Made by a program: the position numbers and the translations under genes | From: Adiantum capillus-veneris | Taxonomy: Eukaryota; Streptophyta; Polypodiopsida; Polypodiales; Pteridaceae | DNA length: 64,000 nt | Direction: 5' to 3' | Assembly: GCA_014529385.2 (NCBI GenBank) | Contig: CM043960.1 | Span: 126,144,043 to 126,208,042 of the forward strand | In this document: piece by piece, positions 11,097 through 22,133 of the stretch | Position numbering within the stretch: position 1 is the stretch's first letter | Layout of the letters: the number at the start of each line of letters is the position of its first letter | Notes under the pieces: generated by a model | The model's input: only the letters and a program-made list of their open reading frames with translations | The model's database searches: none | Told to the model about the DNA's origin: nothing

Positions 11097-12382
11097 ATTC
11101 CATAAGGAACATCATCCATCTTATCAGCCTGCCTTGAATAATGACTTTATTAATCAGAAACAGAAGAGCTTGATGGTCCACATAACTTTCCCAACAAGTA
11201 ATGTCTGAACTTTGTAGCGTTGAAAACCATGCCAAGGGATTCTCTCTTAGTAGTTGTATAGCCTTGTTCAGCCTGACTGAATCTGTGACTGGCAAAATAA
11301 ACCGGATAGTCTGTTCTTCCATCTAGCTGAGCTAATATGTCCCCCATTGCCAATCCCGAAGAATCTACATGTACGTGGAAAATAATATTCCAATTTGGCT
11401 GCCTAAGGACTGGTTTACTGGTTATGGCTTTTTTCAGATTCTGGACACTCTCCTCACATTCAGCAGTCCAGTTGAACTTACTGGTCTTCTTTGTAAGCTC
11501 ATATAGTGGTACTGCTTGAGAAGCAAACTTGTGTACAAATCTTCTATAGAAATTCACATAACCCAAGAAAGAACTCAACTCTGAAGCAGTTCTGGGTGCT
11601 TTAGCTTGCTGAACACACTGTCTTTTGTCATTGTCCATCTCTATTCCATTGCGGGAAACCACATGTCCCAGTAGTTGTCCCTTCCAGACTAGAAAAACAG
11701 GTTTGGCTGGATTCAAACAAATCCGCTTCTCCTGACAGCGTTTGAAAACCATTTCTAGGAATAGGAGGTGCTGTTCCTCATCTGAATAGACAGTGAATTC
11801 ATCCATGAAAATGGCGAGGAACCGATGAAGAAATTCATTAAACATCTCCATCATACACCGCTGAAAGGTAGCTGGTGCATTGCACAGGCCAAAAGGCATC
11901 ATCAGATACATGAAAGCTCCCCACTCTGTGATGAAAGTGGTCTTGGCTCTATCTTCAGGAGCGATCTGTAACTGGTTATAGCCGCTATAACCATCCATGA
12001 AGCTATACATTTCATATCCTGCGATCTCATCAAGCAACATATCAGTAAAAGGCAAGGGAAATGGATCCTTAATGGTTTGGGCATTTAGTTTCCTATAGTC
12101 GACACACACTCTCAATTTTCCATTCTTCTTGGGGACGACGACTATGGGAAATAGCCAATCACCGCTTGCCACTTCCGTAATGAACACAGCGTTGAGAAGA
12201 TTATCAATCTCCTCCTTGACCTTCTTTGCATAGTTGGGGTTCATCCGGTATCTTTGCAGTCGTACTGGCCTAGCATCCAGTTTCAGTGGTATTCGGTGCT
12301 GACAGACTTCAGGATCTACTCTCTTCAGATCTTTATGTTCCCAGGCAAACACATCTGATCCACTGGGTACTCTATAGAACAT
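11047..12382 (-). CDS. reverse transcriptase and RNase H (element F)
   Basis: Copies the element RNA into DNA. A continuous 410-codon minus frame covers 11,150-12,382. It contains VDYRKLNAQTIKDPFPLPF, SFMDGYSGYNQ, MPFGLCNAPATFQRCM and the catalytic box FMDEFTVYS, where the second Asp of the usual xxDD is Glu. It continues with LLGHVVSRNG and FLGYVNFYRRFV and enters RNase H (VDSSGLAMGDILAQ, VYFASHRFSQAEQ, TTKRESLGMVFN). RNase H finishes in an overlapping frame at 11,047-11,322 (SYVDHQALLFL), so a small frameshift lies near 11,200-11,300. The intact length is unusual among the debris here. The DE box may impair polymerisation. Confidence 0.9.
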
Positions 12383-13184
12383 ACTGGTTCCTCTACTATA
12401 CCAGTATCAGCTGGTTCCACCATCCTTCCAGTTAGCTGAACTGTTCTTTCCCCTGTATTGACTTCAGTAAATTGATCAGGAAATTGTCTCTTCTGCTTGT
12501 CAGCCTGCTCTTTGTTTAGCAAGACTGCCTTCAAGTCAATTTCTGCCAAAGGGAATATGTTCATAGCTTCTAGCATTCGCTCGATCTTCTTGGCTCTGTA
12601 TTTCTGACATAACTCCTTCGGTCTTAGTTCCTTTTTCCAGCTCCTGGTATTGTTGGTTTGGATTTGGATTTTGCCCCACTGGCCCTTTCTATGGTCAAAG
12701 TTTGGTTTGCATAGTCATGAACAACATGTGCTGTTCTCAACCATGGGTGCCCTAGTAGCATCCCATATGCTCCCTGCACATCCAAGACTAGGAAACTGGT
12801 TTTGAATTTCTCCCTCCCAACTCTTATCTGCGTGTTTTCAATCATACTCGTCGCCTGTACGACTCTATGATCTGCCATTCGTACTTTGAATGGTGCTGGT
12901 TTCATGTTAGTGATACCCATTCTTTGTTGAAGATTGGCTCCCATTATGTTGACTCCCGCCTCTCCATCCAGGATAACGCTTGAGAGAGGTTCCCACTGCT
13001 TCTTGACCTTGTAGTCTACGTGAATAAGTGGAACTTCATCATCTCGGATGGCCGTTAGGTCCACTATTCTGGCCTCTGCCTCAGCTTTCCTGCGCTGTCT
13101 GATAAAGTTGGCCACCTCAGGCAAGGTTTTTCTTATATCCTCCAGCTCTACCATCAGCTTCTGAATTCTATCACAAATTTTCAC
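12383..13184 (-). pseudogene. retropepsin and linker (element F)
   Basis: Aspartic protease that would process the polyprotein. The frame at 12,624-13,184 shows VILDGEAGVNIM at the active-site position (family usual D-S/T-G-A; here Asp-Gly-Glu-Ala), and GMLLGHPWLRTA as the conserved C-terminal G-hhh-GxPW motif. The linker to RT continues at 12,325-12,576 in another frame. The upstream neighbour is the gag zinc-knuckle part, the downstream neighbour RT. The altered catalytic triad suggests loss of activity. Confidence 0.75.
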
Positions 13185-13244
13185 ATGAATTTCTTCTCTC
13201 TCTTGGTCAGACTGATTGTCAGAGCTTGAAGAACTGGTATCTTC

Positions 13245-14060
13245 TCACTGCCATTCTTCTTTTGCAGTGCTTCCACTCTTTCCATCCACTCCCATTTCAT
13301 CAGCTAGTCCATGTACCATAGCCAGCATGGTCTCAGTCATGCCCGGTACTGACTGATATTTATCAGTTGATTGGGATGGTATCCTCTGAATGACTCTAGA
13401 TTCGGAACTTTCTGGCTGCTCTGGCAGCTTCTTGGCTAAATCCTCCGTGATTTTAGGTTCTAGTTCCCTCTGCTCTTGCCACTCATCTACCACCTTTTCT
13501 TTACCTTTGGCCTTCCAAACTTCTCTTTGTTAAGCCCACTTGCTGCTGCTAGGATTGACTGGTGCTTCTGAAGTGTCTGGGATTTCTTCAATGACTACCC
13601 CCTTGCTCCTAGTAACTACCCTGACTGGGACTAGCTCTGGTGCCTTAGCCTCAGTAGTAGTCGTTGCAGGTGCATCTGGGCATTGGGCCGCAAAATGGCC
13701 ATACTTCCCACAAGTATATCAATTCATGCTCCTATTCTAGAAGTTGCCTCTTCCTCTACCTCTGCTCATTCCTGGTTGGTATCGGCCACGTCCCTGACCA
13801 GTACCACTGGTACCTGGTCTCTCCTCTTGAGCTATTTTGACTCGTTCTACCTTCACTGGTTCAGTGTAGGCAACCACTGACATATCTTTTCCTTTCTTAA
13901 AGTGGTGAATTCTGATGCCACAATTATTCCATAGGTGACCAAAGGCCTTGCATTAGGTACATTGTGGACATTCAGTGGAGATATGGTCCTTAGATTTGCA
14001 TCTTGAACACGAAGTGTCCATCTTTCAAACTGGCTATCTTGTGTGGCTAATTTCGGCAAT
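13245..14060 (-). pseudogene. gag C-terminal zinc-knuckle region (element F)
   Basis: Nucleic-acid-binding end of gag. One minus frame near 13,930-14,010 has two CCHC knuckles: CSRCKSKDHISTEC, then one beginning with Cys-Thr-stop-Cys and ending FGHLWNNC. A third near 13,680-13,725 reads stop-Tyr-Thr-CGKYGHFAAQC, where the first Cys codon has become TGA. A glycine/arginine-rich stretch (GRGRYQPGMSRGRGRGNF) lies between. The frame at 13,245-13,493 continues toward the protease. The gag N-terminus is on the other strand at 1541-2640, separated by the inversion. Confidence 0.7.
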
Positions 14061-14520
14061 CTGCCTCTTGCCCATGGTATTAATAGTTGACCTTTAGTAC
14101 CTATCGATAGTGAAATTAGCGACCCTAGACTTTTTGATTTGTTGACCTTTACAAGTGCTTATGTGTTTGATTATATTGCATCTTAATGTTTACTGATCAA
14201 CAAATTGTTTAATATTATGTTACCAATCATTCTGTGTGCTTATTCACTGTATATGCCTTTTAATTATCCATGTTCTTATGAGAATACAGTTACTGTGCCA
14301 TTTTTGGTTGATTTTGCAGTGCTCGAGTGAAGCTAAAGAGTCGAGCTCTTGCAAAGGACAAGTGCAACATCTTATAGAATTAAACATCTTGATTAAGAGC
14401 ACATCCATGGACCACTACTCTCATCAAGATGTTTAACTACTACAAGACCCATACGAGTGGACCCACCAAGTTCCTACTTTTTCAACATACCTTCCTGAAT
14501 TATGAGGACGAAATTTACAT
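14061..14520. other. no gene seen; right inversion breakpoint and a small hairpin
   Basis: AT-rich sequence with no supported gene. The right breakpoint of the inversion must be at the left edge (about 14,060-14,110), where element F sequence stops. An inverted pair ATTAAACATCTTGAT near 14,382 and ATCAAGATGTTTAA near 14,424 can form a hairpin. Confidence 0.4.
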
Positions 14521-14634
14521 CACTCTAGCCAATGTGTGGTAGAGTGTGAGTGACACGCTGTAGGGTGCTTGAAAAGTTGAAGATTATGTATGCGCAAGTT
14601 GAAGAGCTTGCCTATATGCGCAAGTTGTGTGCTT

Positions 14635-15090
14635 TTAGCCTTGTGGCTCGCACACGATGTTTAGAAAGTCCCCAACAGTTGACAACTCATTAGCAAAGTA
14701 TACTCGCCTAGACTGCGAGTGTCTGCATGGCAATGGACTCACAGAGACTATTGCATCTCTAACACCAATAACGTAGAGAAGAGTCAAACGATCACCCCGA
14801 TGGCCTCGCACTATCACAAGAAAACCTCTCCTCATTAAGTAAGACTCTTTAGTCAAGTGAAAATGACACTCATGATCTCTAAGCTGCTAGATGGAGATCA
14901 AACTCCTACGAGCATCAGGCACATACTGAACATTATGAAGCACAATCATATTCCCATTAGCAAAGTGCAAATGAATGTCACCCACACTATGAACACCATC
15001 CTGTCTTAGACTAGAAGACGTGCTAAATCATTCCCTACGAGGATTAGTATGGCGTAAAGCACTACTGTCTAGCTACCAATAGTGAGACAA
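14635..15090 (-). pseudogene. Ty1/copia protease and pre-integrase fragment
   Basis: Minus-strand translation shows a degenerate protease active site (LDSSALRH) near 15,060, then GDIHLHFANGNMIVLHNVQY, VPDARRSLISI, LRDHECHFHLTKESYLMRRG and LTLLYVIGV, the order expected from copia protease into the gag-pre-integrase region. The frame at 14,635-14,856 is open. Nothing of RT or LTRs is attached, so this is a fragment. Confidence 0.75.
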
Positions 15091-15188
15091 AGTCCATGCA
15101 TGTCTAGGTGAACCTACGGAAGTAGGAGTAGCTGCCAATAGTGAGACAAAGTCCATGCATGTCTAGGTGAACCTACGAAAGTAGGAGT
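15071..15188. repeat. 59-bp tandem duplication
   Basis: Two adjacent copies of a unit starting AGCTACCAATAGTGAGACAA and AGCTGCCAATAGTGAGACAA, period 59, with only a few differences. It overlaps the start of the copia fragment and disrupts its frame, since 59 is not a multiple of 3. Confidence 0.88.
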
Positions 15189-15254
15189 TTCTACCACACT
15201 CTAGCCAATCATTACAGTAGGCATACATAATCTTCAACTTTTCGAGCACCCTGC

Positions 15255-16256
15255 AACCGATTGACCCATATCTCTCAAACCACTTAGAGTTTGCAAAAAC
15301 TTCCTTCTGCAAAGTTGTAGATTACGAAAAAATGGTTAGGTCCGATTACAATGGGCATGAGACGAGCTATTTTTACAAGTCAAAATAAATCTGCAAAAAT
15401 TTGCAACTGTGTACCCTAGATCTCCAAGCAGTCTGCCAAACGTACAACAAAATCGGTGCTCAATTTGGAAAAACTTTCAACTAGAAAGTTGTAGATCAAA
15501 ATGTTTTCAATACGCTTTGCCGAGTCAAGCTGAAAATTTACCTCTTACTTAGCCAAATTTTTTCTATAAAACAATGTTGAACGTTTCGCAGCTTCATCGC
15601 AATCTCCGCCACAACGTCGATGTGCTCTCCGCCATCGCCATGCGCTCTGATCGAAAGGCTTGGAAAGTCGTGCGCACGTGCGTGCAAGCAAGAGGGAAAG
15701 AGAAGAATAAGAGGAGAATTGGGGGGAAAACTCTTTGCAACAGTGTAAGAGTATTTCTTTATTAATATAGAAAGAGTGAGTTAAGTTAGTGTAGGGTTAG
15801 TTCACGTGGGCGGATGGCCACTTGGCCTTTATCCAACATAAGTTTTTATATTCTTTGATATATTTGTCTAGGTGTTTTTATTATATTATTTTCAATACTT
15901 AAGAACTCTTTGTTTAACTCCTGTGCTACACTGTGTTTTCTTCAAAATCTCCTTGCGACAACAAATGATATGGCATATGAACATGTGGTGATCATTGCCA
16001 TGGAGGCAATGGATATCCACAATGTAGAGGAAATGTTCAGGAGCTTGTTGAGTTTCATTTGTGTAACCCACTCTTTAAGGAATCCAATGGCTGTCCCTCC
16101 CAAGCCTTGAAGGTGAGTGGAGGAAATCCATTCCAGGTCTTGGGAGACCTCTCGAAGGCGGCAGAAAGGTCGACTCCAATGGTCTCGATCCCTTGAAGGG
16201 CTACTATGTGAGGTTGATTGTGGAAAATCCAAGAACTTGAATTTTTTACTTTATAC
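15255..16256. other. no gene supported
   Basis: Contains phrases such as AAAGTTGTAGATTACG and AAAGTTGTAGATCAAAA, which are common in old plant LTR and leader sequence, and short frames without family similarity (15,574-15,765; 15,910-16,110). I see no intact gene. Confidence 0.4.
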
Positions 16257-16722
16257 ATTAGGGAAATTTTGGACTCTCAAATGGCCCTATAAAGACTTTG
16301 ACTTTCTCCCTTTTGTCCAAAATGGGCGCACAGTAATTTTTTTACGAATGAAATCAAAACTTGTCCGACCTTTTGGATTTAGAATGTACTTATTGAGACC
16401 TATCCATTGATATATAGCATGCCATAAGATTCCTTATATTTTAGAAGATTTCATTTTTTGATGTGACGACTCCGTCTTATAAATGGAATCTCTCCCCCAT
16501 ATTTTAGCTTCAGCGGGGAGGCCATAACTTTTACAAATCAACTCCAAATTTGTCGGAGTTAGGGGATTTAGAACCTACTTGCTAAGATCTTTCCAATGAT
16601 ATGTTGGTTGATAGGGCTTTGACAAAGCATTTATGTACTTCACCGGGTTGCCCATTTTGGACAAGAGAGGCAAAGTCAAACCTCCTTATAGGGCCCCTTT
16701 GAGAGTCCAATTTTCCCTAATG
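16257..16722. repeat. 73-bp diverged inverted repeat
   Basis: Bases 16,257-16,328 match the reverse complement of 16,649-16,722 at roughly 85 percent by eye (shared GGACTCTCAAA, GGCCCTATAA, TTGTCCAAAATGGGC). Inside, 16,350-16,410 and 16,530-16,610 also resemble each other in direct orientation (GGATTTAGAA followed by ACTT and CCAATGATAT-like sequence). This is probably two head-to-head LTR remnants. Confidence 0.6.
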
Positions 16723-17039
16723 GGTATCGGAGATTCCCTTTATGTTCCAGGATAGAATCTTCATTTGACAACTTTTTTATCTTTCTTCCCACTATTGCCC
16801 TGTCTCTTGGAGGTGATATCAACTTGGTTTCTCTTGCTATCCTTGAGGATTTCCATATGTAGAGGGCCCTAGGATGCAACTGAAGAGGGTCCGGTGTTGT
16901 CATTTCTGCACTGGTTTTCTTTATTGAGATCAAGCATACAGTGGTTATCAAGTTTGTTGGCCTAGTATTCTAGCGAGTAGACCTCCACATCTTCCCCAAC
17001 ATTAGTGTGAAACTGAGTGGGGAGGATGAAATCACTTGC

Positions 17040-17300
17040 CTAATCATCCTCATCTGATAGAGGAGCAAACAGAGCAAACCAATTCGAAGTTTTGGTAAAG
17101 CTCTTGGGAGGAGGTTTCCTTGGTAGGGCATCTTTGCTTGACTGAGGAGGAGGTGCCTGTTTGGAGACCAACCATTTGGGGACTATTCTTGGGCCAGGGG
17201 GAGGTGTAGGAGTATCCTTTTTTTGAGGTTTCTCATTGCCTGATTTGATTGGACAGTCACGAACAAAGTGCCTTTGTTTTCGCATAGGCAGACGAGGAGA
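17040..17300 (-). pseudogene. zinc-knuckle protein C-terminal fragment
   Basis: A minus-strand frame with KQRHFVRDCPI, matching the second half of a CCHC knuckle whose first cysteines are lost. A proline-rich stretch and an acidic end NWFALFAPLSDEDD follow. Endings of this kind occur in ORF1-type zinc-knuckle proteins of plant non-LTR elements. That assignment is a guess; copia gag is the alternative. Confidence 0.4.
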
Positions 17301-17728
17301 GAGGCCTCACCTACCCCATGCGAAGAGACAATTCGCTCAGGGAAGGGGGAGCTCGTCAGAGGACACGTGTCATCTCTATGAATTGACATACATCTATGCC
17401 ATAGCTAGGGTTTCCTCAACTCCAGTCCTAAGGGTGATTCTTCAATGGTTAAATGGTCATATTTATTTATTTTTATTTTTTTTGTTTGTAAGGGGGAAAT
17501 TGGAATGAATGCTTTGTTATATTGGCATATTGGCTCGCTTTTTTAAAAATACTACTAATAATTTAAAGATGTCAAATTCCCTCAACCCTGCGTATGTTCC
17601 CCTTGTCCTTTGTATGCAGGTTGCATACCCATCTTCCTCAGCTTTCACATGCACCTCTTGCCCCTTCTCTTCACCATCCTCCTCAGCTTTTATAGAGGCT
17701 ACACTTCCCCCAAGCCCTAGGTCTTCCT

Positions 17729-17731
<3 letters not shown>

Positions 17732-17780
<49 letters not shown>

Positions 17781-17911
17781 TCGTAAAACCTCTAGCAAAC
17801 TAAAGCTATACTCAACAACCTTAACCTACATTGCGTGAAGCTATGCCATAATTTACAACTTCCATCATCATGAGAAGACACACACACACATAGAGCCTTG
17901 CATAGGTAGTC

Positions 17912-17967
<56 letters not shown>
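17732..17967. repeat. (CA)n and (GA)n microsatellites
   Basis: A pure CA tract at 17,732-17,773, a short CA run at 17,880-17,891, and a pure GA tract of about 53 bases at 17,915-17,967. No gene is supported between 17,300 and 19,117; frames there are repeat translations. Confidence 0.97.
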
Positions 17968-17970
<3 letters not shown>

Positions 17971-18191
17971 ACGTGGGTTAGCATGCAACCAAGCGTCGTT
18001 TGCAACTGCGAGAAAGGGAGAGAGTCTCCAAAGGTCATCCACTCAACAACGCTACTATTTTTCGAGCTCTTTGAATCTGTTTTGATTCGCTTTGTACTTT
18101 CTTTTTAAAAAAAACGTTGGCACATACTTGGCAAATCTAATGAAGCACTCTTACTGGCTCACATGAAAATAGAATGTTATATTAACAAGAT

Positions 18192-18216
18192 CCCCCCCCC
18201 CCCCCCCTTTTTTTTT
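18192..18216. repeat. C16 T9 homopolymer junction
   Basis: Sixteen C followed by nine T. The length may be unreliable in the assembly. Confidence 0.9.
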
Positions 18217-18263
18217 AAAAGCAAGCAATCAGCCCCTGCGCTAGGGCTTCGCGAGGGAGAGAG

Positions 18264-18289
18264 AGATCTCGACTAGCCTGCATGATAAC

Positions 18290-18330
<41 letters not shown>

Positions 18331-18350
18331 CGACTGGCCTGCATGATAAC

Positions 18351-18395
<45 letters not shown>

Positions 18396-18444
18396 TTGTA
18401 GCATCACGCAAGGGAGAGAGGGAGAGTGGGCCTTACAACATCGC

Positions 18445-18480
<36 letters not shown>
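18264..18480. repeat. compound GA minisatellite
   Basis: Two units of about 61 bases each contain GATCTCGACT, GCCTGCATGATAACATGA and a GA tract; two further GA tracts follow (about 18,353-18,391 and 18,446-18,480). The GA tract and unique part were duplicated together, consistent with slippage or unequal exchange. Confidence 0.9.
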
Positions 18481-18485
<5 letters not shown>

Positions 18486-19117
18486 GGCATGCCAAGCCAC
18501 GCGTGTGAGAGATTCTTCCACCCTTCCCTTTTCCCCTCGATCTCTCACCCTTCCTATTTCCACCTTCCAATAGGGTTAGAGGGCCAATAAAAAGATGTCC
18601 CCCTATACAGAGATGAGTCTTACCCCTTCAAAAAAGGCCTTTTGGTTCCAGTTTTGAGGCATGCGATGATGAGTACCTGTGTGGTTAGTTGAGTCGTGGT
18701 AGCATCCTCACTATTCTTGTTGGCGCAATGACTCTAAATCTCCCCTTGGTAGTGTTGAAATTGGTGCCCTTTTTTTTACACACAATTTCAAACGTCGCCT
18801 CGTACTTCGTCGTTGGATTGCCGATCGCGCTCAGATTTTTGCTATGGACAGAGGTGTTGTGCAGAGCTTCCATTTGTGCCTCTTCACGATCAAAATGGTG
18901 CAGTAGATGGTCTAGAATCCACCCCCCAAGTTCGCTGCCTCTAAACTTAATGAGCCATTTTACGATTTCTACAAAATCCAGTTGGTACCTCCTCCTTGAC
19001 CAATCAAAAAACAAAAGCAGCTTTTCCTTCTTTTTTTTTCATGAAGGGCAGGCCCGCCAAAATACATACATAAGGGCTACTGGCCAAAACAAAAAGACGT
19101 AGCTGTTTTGTCAGAAT

Positions 19118-19137
19118 CTCTCTCTCTCTCTCCATAG

Positions 19138-19175
<38 letters not shown>
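19118..19175 (+). promoter_or_regulatory. CT-rich leader upstream of the host gene
   Basis: Two CT tracts (about 19,119-19,132 and 19,146-19,175) end 35 bases before the ATG at 19,211. CT/GA tracts in 5' leaders or core promoters are common in plants and can bind GAGA-type (BPC) factors. I saw no clear TATA box within the preceding 100 bases. Confidence 0.45.
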
Positions 19176-19177
<2 letters not shown>

Positions 19178-19210
19178 CATAGCCGTCCACAGTCCATCTG
19201 CTCCGCATCC

Positions 19211-20389
19211 ATGGCAGTCCACCTGTTAGGACACCTGCCCGCAGCAGCGTCTCCTGCCGAAATTCAAGCGTTCGAAGACACGTTTGGCAAGGAGAACATT
19301 GAAGCCCGCAATCTTTGTGGCAAAGTCATTGCAAGTGAGAGAAGGCTCTCGCTAGACGCCATTCTCACTGTGAAGAAGAACACCACACTGGATCATGAAC
19401 AGGATTCCATGTTTCGAAGTGAGGCAGGAGCCGTGTCTAGCATCCTGAAGAATTTCATCTCTCAGTTTCAGGCGAGTGATGAAAAACATAGGGCAGAATT
19501 GGCAAATTTGCGATGTAAGGTGGAAGATCTCGAAAATTTCAAGTCTAAAGTTGAAGGGGAGGCCATCTTGTACCACGACAGAGGAATCACGAGATTGGTG
19601 GCTGCATATGACTGTCTTGACACAACGCTTGTGGAGACGGATCATCTGCTGAAGCTAGTGTTGAGAGTCTTAGTTGAGAGAGGGGAGGGCCAGGAGAAAG
19701 AAGCAGGAGAAGGATCAGACAATTCCAGCTATTTGCAAGCTGTGCAGGATGCAATTTTGTCCAACGAGGAAACCTTGGCTCAAGCTTACGTCTCATGGAA
19801 GTGTCAACCACCTCCTTACCATGGGAGCACTTCATTACAAGCTGAGGACTTGAAGCTTCTGTTTTGGAAGGCTGAATCCTTGGAGGACGTGAGCTACTTA
19901 GCCTGCAGGAGATGGCTAAAGAAGCACAAGGTCGAAGGTCTCCAAAAGAAGTACAAAGGTCCTGATTCCCATCCTTTCCTTGCTGCACTTTTGAAAACTG
20001 CAGAGACAGCATTGTCTTTGTTGCTTGACGCTGGCACAAGTGCAGTTAGTGCAATGCTCGTCCAATATGCTGAAGAGCTTAAGGGATCTCGCAACAAGTC
20101 TGTCCACGGCATGGACATCTGGAAAAATGCTAAGGTGTCCAAAAATCAGTCGGTGAAGACTGAAGGCTTGGAAGTCGTTTGGCAAAGCTATGGAAGCCTA
20201 CATTATCGCGAATTTTGTGAATTGAACTTCCAACTCATGATGAGACGGGCAGATGATCTGGAAGTCAACATTGATAGGCTTCCTACTCTTGCAGGCATCA
20301 AAGAAGGGTTTCTTTTATGGCTGAAGAGGTACAAGTTTCACTTGCTAACTTGGTGGAAGGACGGTCAGAAAGCGAAAAAGTCATCCTAA
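19211..20389 (+). CDS. single-exon host gene, protein of unknown function
   Basis: An uninterrupted 392-codon ORF with start context ATCCATGGCA, close to the plant optimum, and a TAA stop. I do not recognise the family. The protein is mostly alpha-helical in character. A charged heptad-like stretch at residues 85-120 (DEKHRAELANLRCKVEDLEN) suggests a short coiled coil. A Glu/Gly-rich linker follows near 160-175 (ERGEGQEKEAGEGSDN), then a long helical C-terminal part with several Trp, ending in a basic tail (KDGQKAKKSS). No signal peptide or membrane segment is evident. It is the only long frame here without stops and without retroelement similarity, flanked by a CT-rich leader and unique downstream sequence. 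Codon choice looks like normal plant coding sequence. It could be intronless, or the last exon of a longer gene if the start lies further upstream; the good ATG context favours the former. Expression is not proven. Confidence 0.75.
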   Translation: MAVHLLGHLPAAASPAEIQAFEDTFGKENIEARNLCGKVIASERRLSLDAILTVKKNTTLDHEQDSMFRSEAGAVSSILKNFISQFQASDEKHRAELANLRCKVEDLENFKSKVEGEAILYHDRGITRLVAAYDCLDTTLVETDHLLKLVLRVLVERGEGQEKEAGEGSDNSSYLQAVQDAILSNEETLAQAYVSWKCQPPPYHGSTSLQAEDLKLLFWKAESLEDVSYLACRRWLKKHKVEGLQKKYKGPDSHPFLAALLKTAETALSLLLDAGTSAVSAMLVQYAEELKGSRNKSVHGMDIWKNAKVSKNQSVKTEGLEVVWQSYGSLHYREFCELNFQLMMRRADDLEVNIDRLPTLAGIKEGFLLWLKRYKFHLLTWWKDGQKAKKSS

Positions 20390-22089
20390 TTTGCAGCTTC
20401 TACTCTTCTGAACCCTTATATGTAAAGCAGGTATTCCATTCACTGGTTGTTGTTACTCTTTATTCATCACTGCAATCAATACCTTCCTTGACATGTAAAA
20501 GTATCTTTTTGCATGTACTAGTATCGTTATGGTTAGAATTTTCCTGATTAAAAGAACTTCTTGCTTTGATCTAGTAACATTGGGTGAAGTTCCCAGTATC
20601 ATTGTGGGTTTAGAAATTGTTGCTTTCTCCAATCATTACTGAATACTTTTGGTCGTTTTGTTTATCTTCCGCCTCTGTTTAGCCTCCCTCCCTTTTGGCT
20701 TCATTACAACCCAAAAATTGATATTCAGAGTCAATAAGAGTTCTATTTTGAAATCTTTTCTGATTAGCTTGATTTTTTCTGTGTAGATGCAAGGAAGTTT
20801 TTGGAATCAGATAGGCTGCTAAGGGACAAAAGTTTCTTGGTGTGGATTTTGGAAACAACCACTATATCCAATTTCTTTTTTTTTATCTGTTGAGAATTTT
20901 GGAGCTGCATGGCTGGTCATATCTGAGCAGGTATTACTCACCTATGTCTGGGCATTTTGTTCTTGTTTGACGTGAAGTGAAAGTGCTGCATACTCTGGTC
21001 TGTAATGCGTACTTTGGCTTGTGGGTTATCACGTCCACAGTAGCAGTTTATCAGTATCACAAAAAGAATGTGTGTACTAAAGACTCATTCTACATTCTGC
21101 ACCTGAACTCGATGCGATATCAGAGGCCAAATTGATTTGAACTGTGCCTTTGCATCATTGTGACACTAGATTCAAGGAGTCTTTCATATTCTGTTCAGAA
21201 ACCAAGCATTCTACCCTTATTGATAAGCATGGCAGCCTTGCATATTGTCGAGTCTAGGACTTAACAAGATGGATTCGACTATTATCTTTGTGCTTTTTAT
21301 GTCTTATCCATTGAACATGAAGCATCTGAAGATGTGTATTTCGTGTACTTCTGTCTACTTGGGTCCCATACTCTTATGCTAGCATCAGTCATGTTGAAAA
21401 GTGGCTGGTTGGTTTCTCCTGCAGGGTCAAGGACAGGGTTCTTTGGGAGAAGCATTGATGGATCTGTATATCCACGTGTAGGGTCGCCTTGTCTCAACCA
21501 CTGGTGTCAAATATGAGTCTTGCATCCTCTTGTAAAGTTTGCCACAAATATGATTTCAAATTAAGGACAGCTATGGCTGTTGATACAGAGAGTAGCCTGA
21601 GCCGAGGGTGGAGAGCTTGCATGCATAGAGCAGGCATGTGATGTAATGGCTCCAGTTAACTAGGCATGCTTTAGGTGAATGACTCTGTTGTCTTCTTGCA
21701 GCCAAAACCCTTTTCGAATCAATATAGCATACTTTTAATGATGACATTATGTGTGAGGAAAAATTGTTTCATTCTTTACTGCAGTGCCAAGATTTTTTAC
21801 TTTCATAGACCATAGGATACTTGTGTACTTTCCCACATTTAGCATCACCTCTTCAAATGAGTATGTGATACCATAGGCAAGATCTCTTGGCTGGGGCAAC
21901 ATTTTAAGTGTAGGACTCATAGTTAGAGTGGATGGGGATATCGCGAAACGTATACCCCGGCCAGAATCGCAGAAGTGCGTTTCCAGCTACTAGGGGTGGC
22001 GTTTCGTGCAACATAGGAGATTAGCATCTCTTAATCCTCGAGCTCCTACTTTTAATCATTTGTTTGTTCTACTCCATTGTTTGCTTAAT

Positions 22090-22091
<2 letters not shown>
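20390..22091 (+). other. downstream region of the host gene, probable 3' UTR with possible intron
   Basis: Sequence here is unique-looking and free of retroelement motifs. AAGCAG followed by GTATTCC at about 20,431, and TGTGTAG followed by ATGCAAGG near 20,787, could be a donor and acceptor of a 3' UTR intron. A second pair may lie near 20,930 and 21,424. No coding exon can be supported. Confidence 0.35.

Positions 22092-22132
<41 letters not shown>
22092..22132. repeat. (CT)n microsatellite
   Basis: Pure CT tract of about 40 bases. Confidence 0.97.

Positions 22133-22133
<1 letters not shown>

Larger units (their letters stand above)
14560..15254. repeat. 34-bp inverted repeat flanking copia fragment
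   Basis: GTAGGGTGCTTGAAAAGTTG and following bases at 14,560-14,593 match the reverse complement of 15,221-15,254 with about two mismatches in 34. The arms bracket the copia protease fragment. CACTCTAGCCAAT also occurs in direct orientation next to both arms. Confidence 0.7.

Noticed and set aside
18192-18216. C16-T9 run as a regulatory or structural signal
   Set aside because: A homopolymer next to other low-complexity sequence, quite possibly length-inaccurate in the assembly.
17821-18563. ORFs made of Ser-Leu or Glu-Arg repeats
   Set aside because: They are translations of GA/CT microsatellites.
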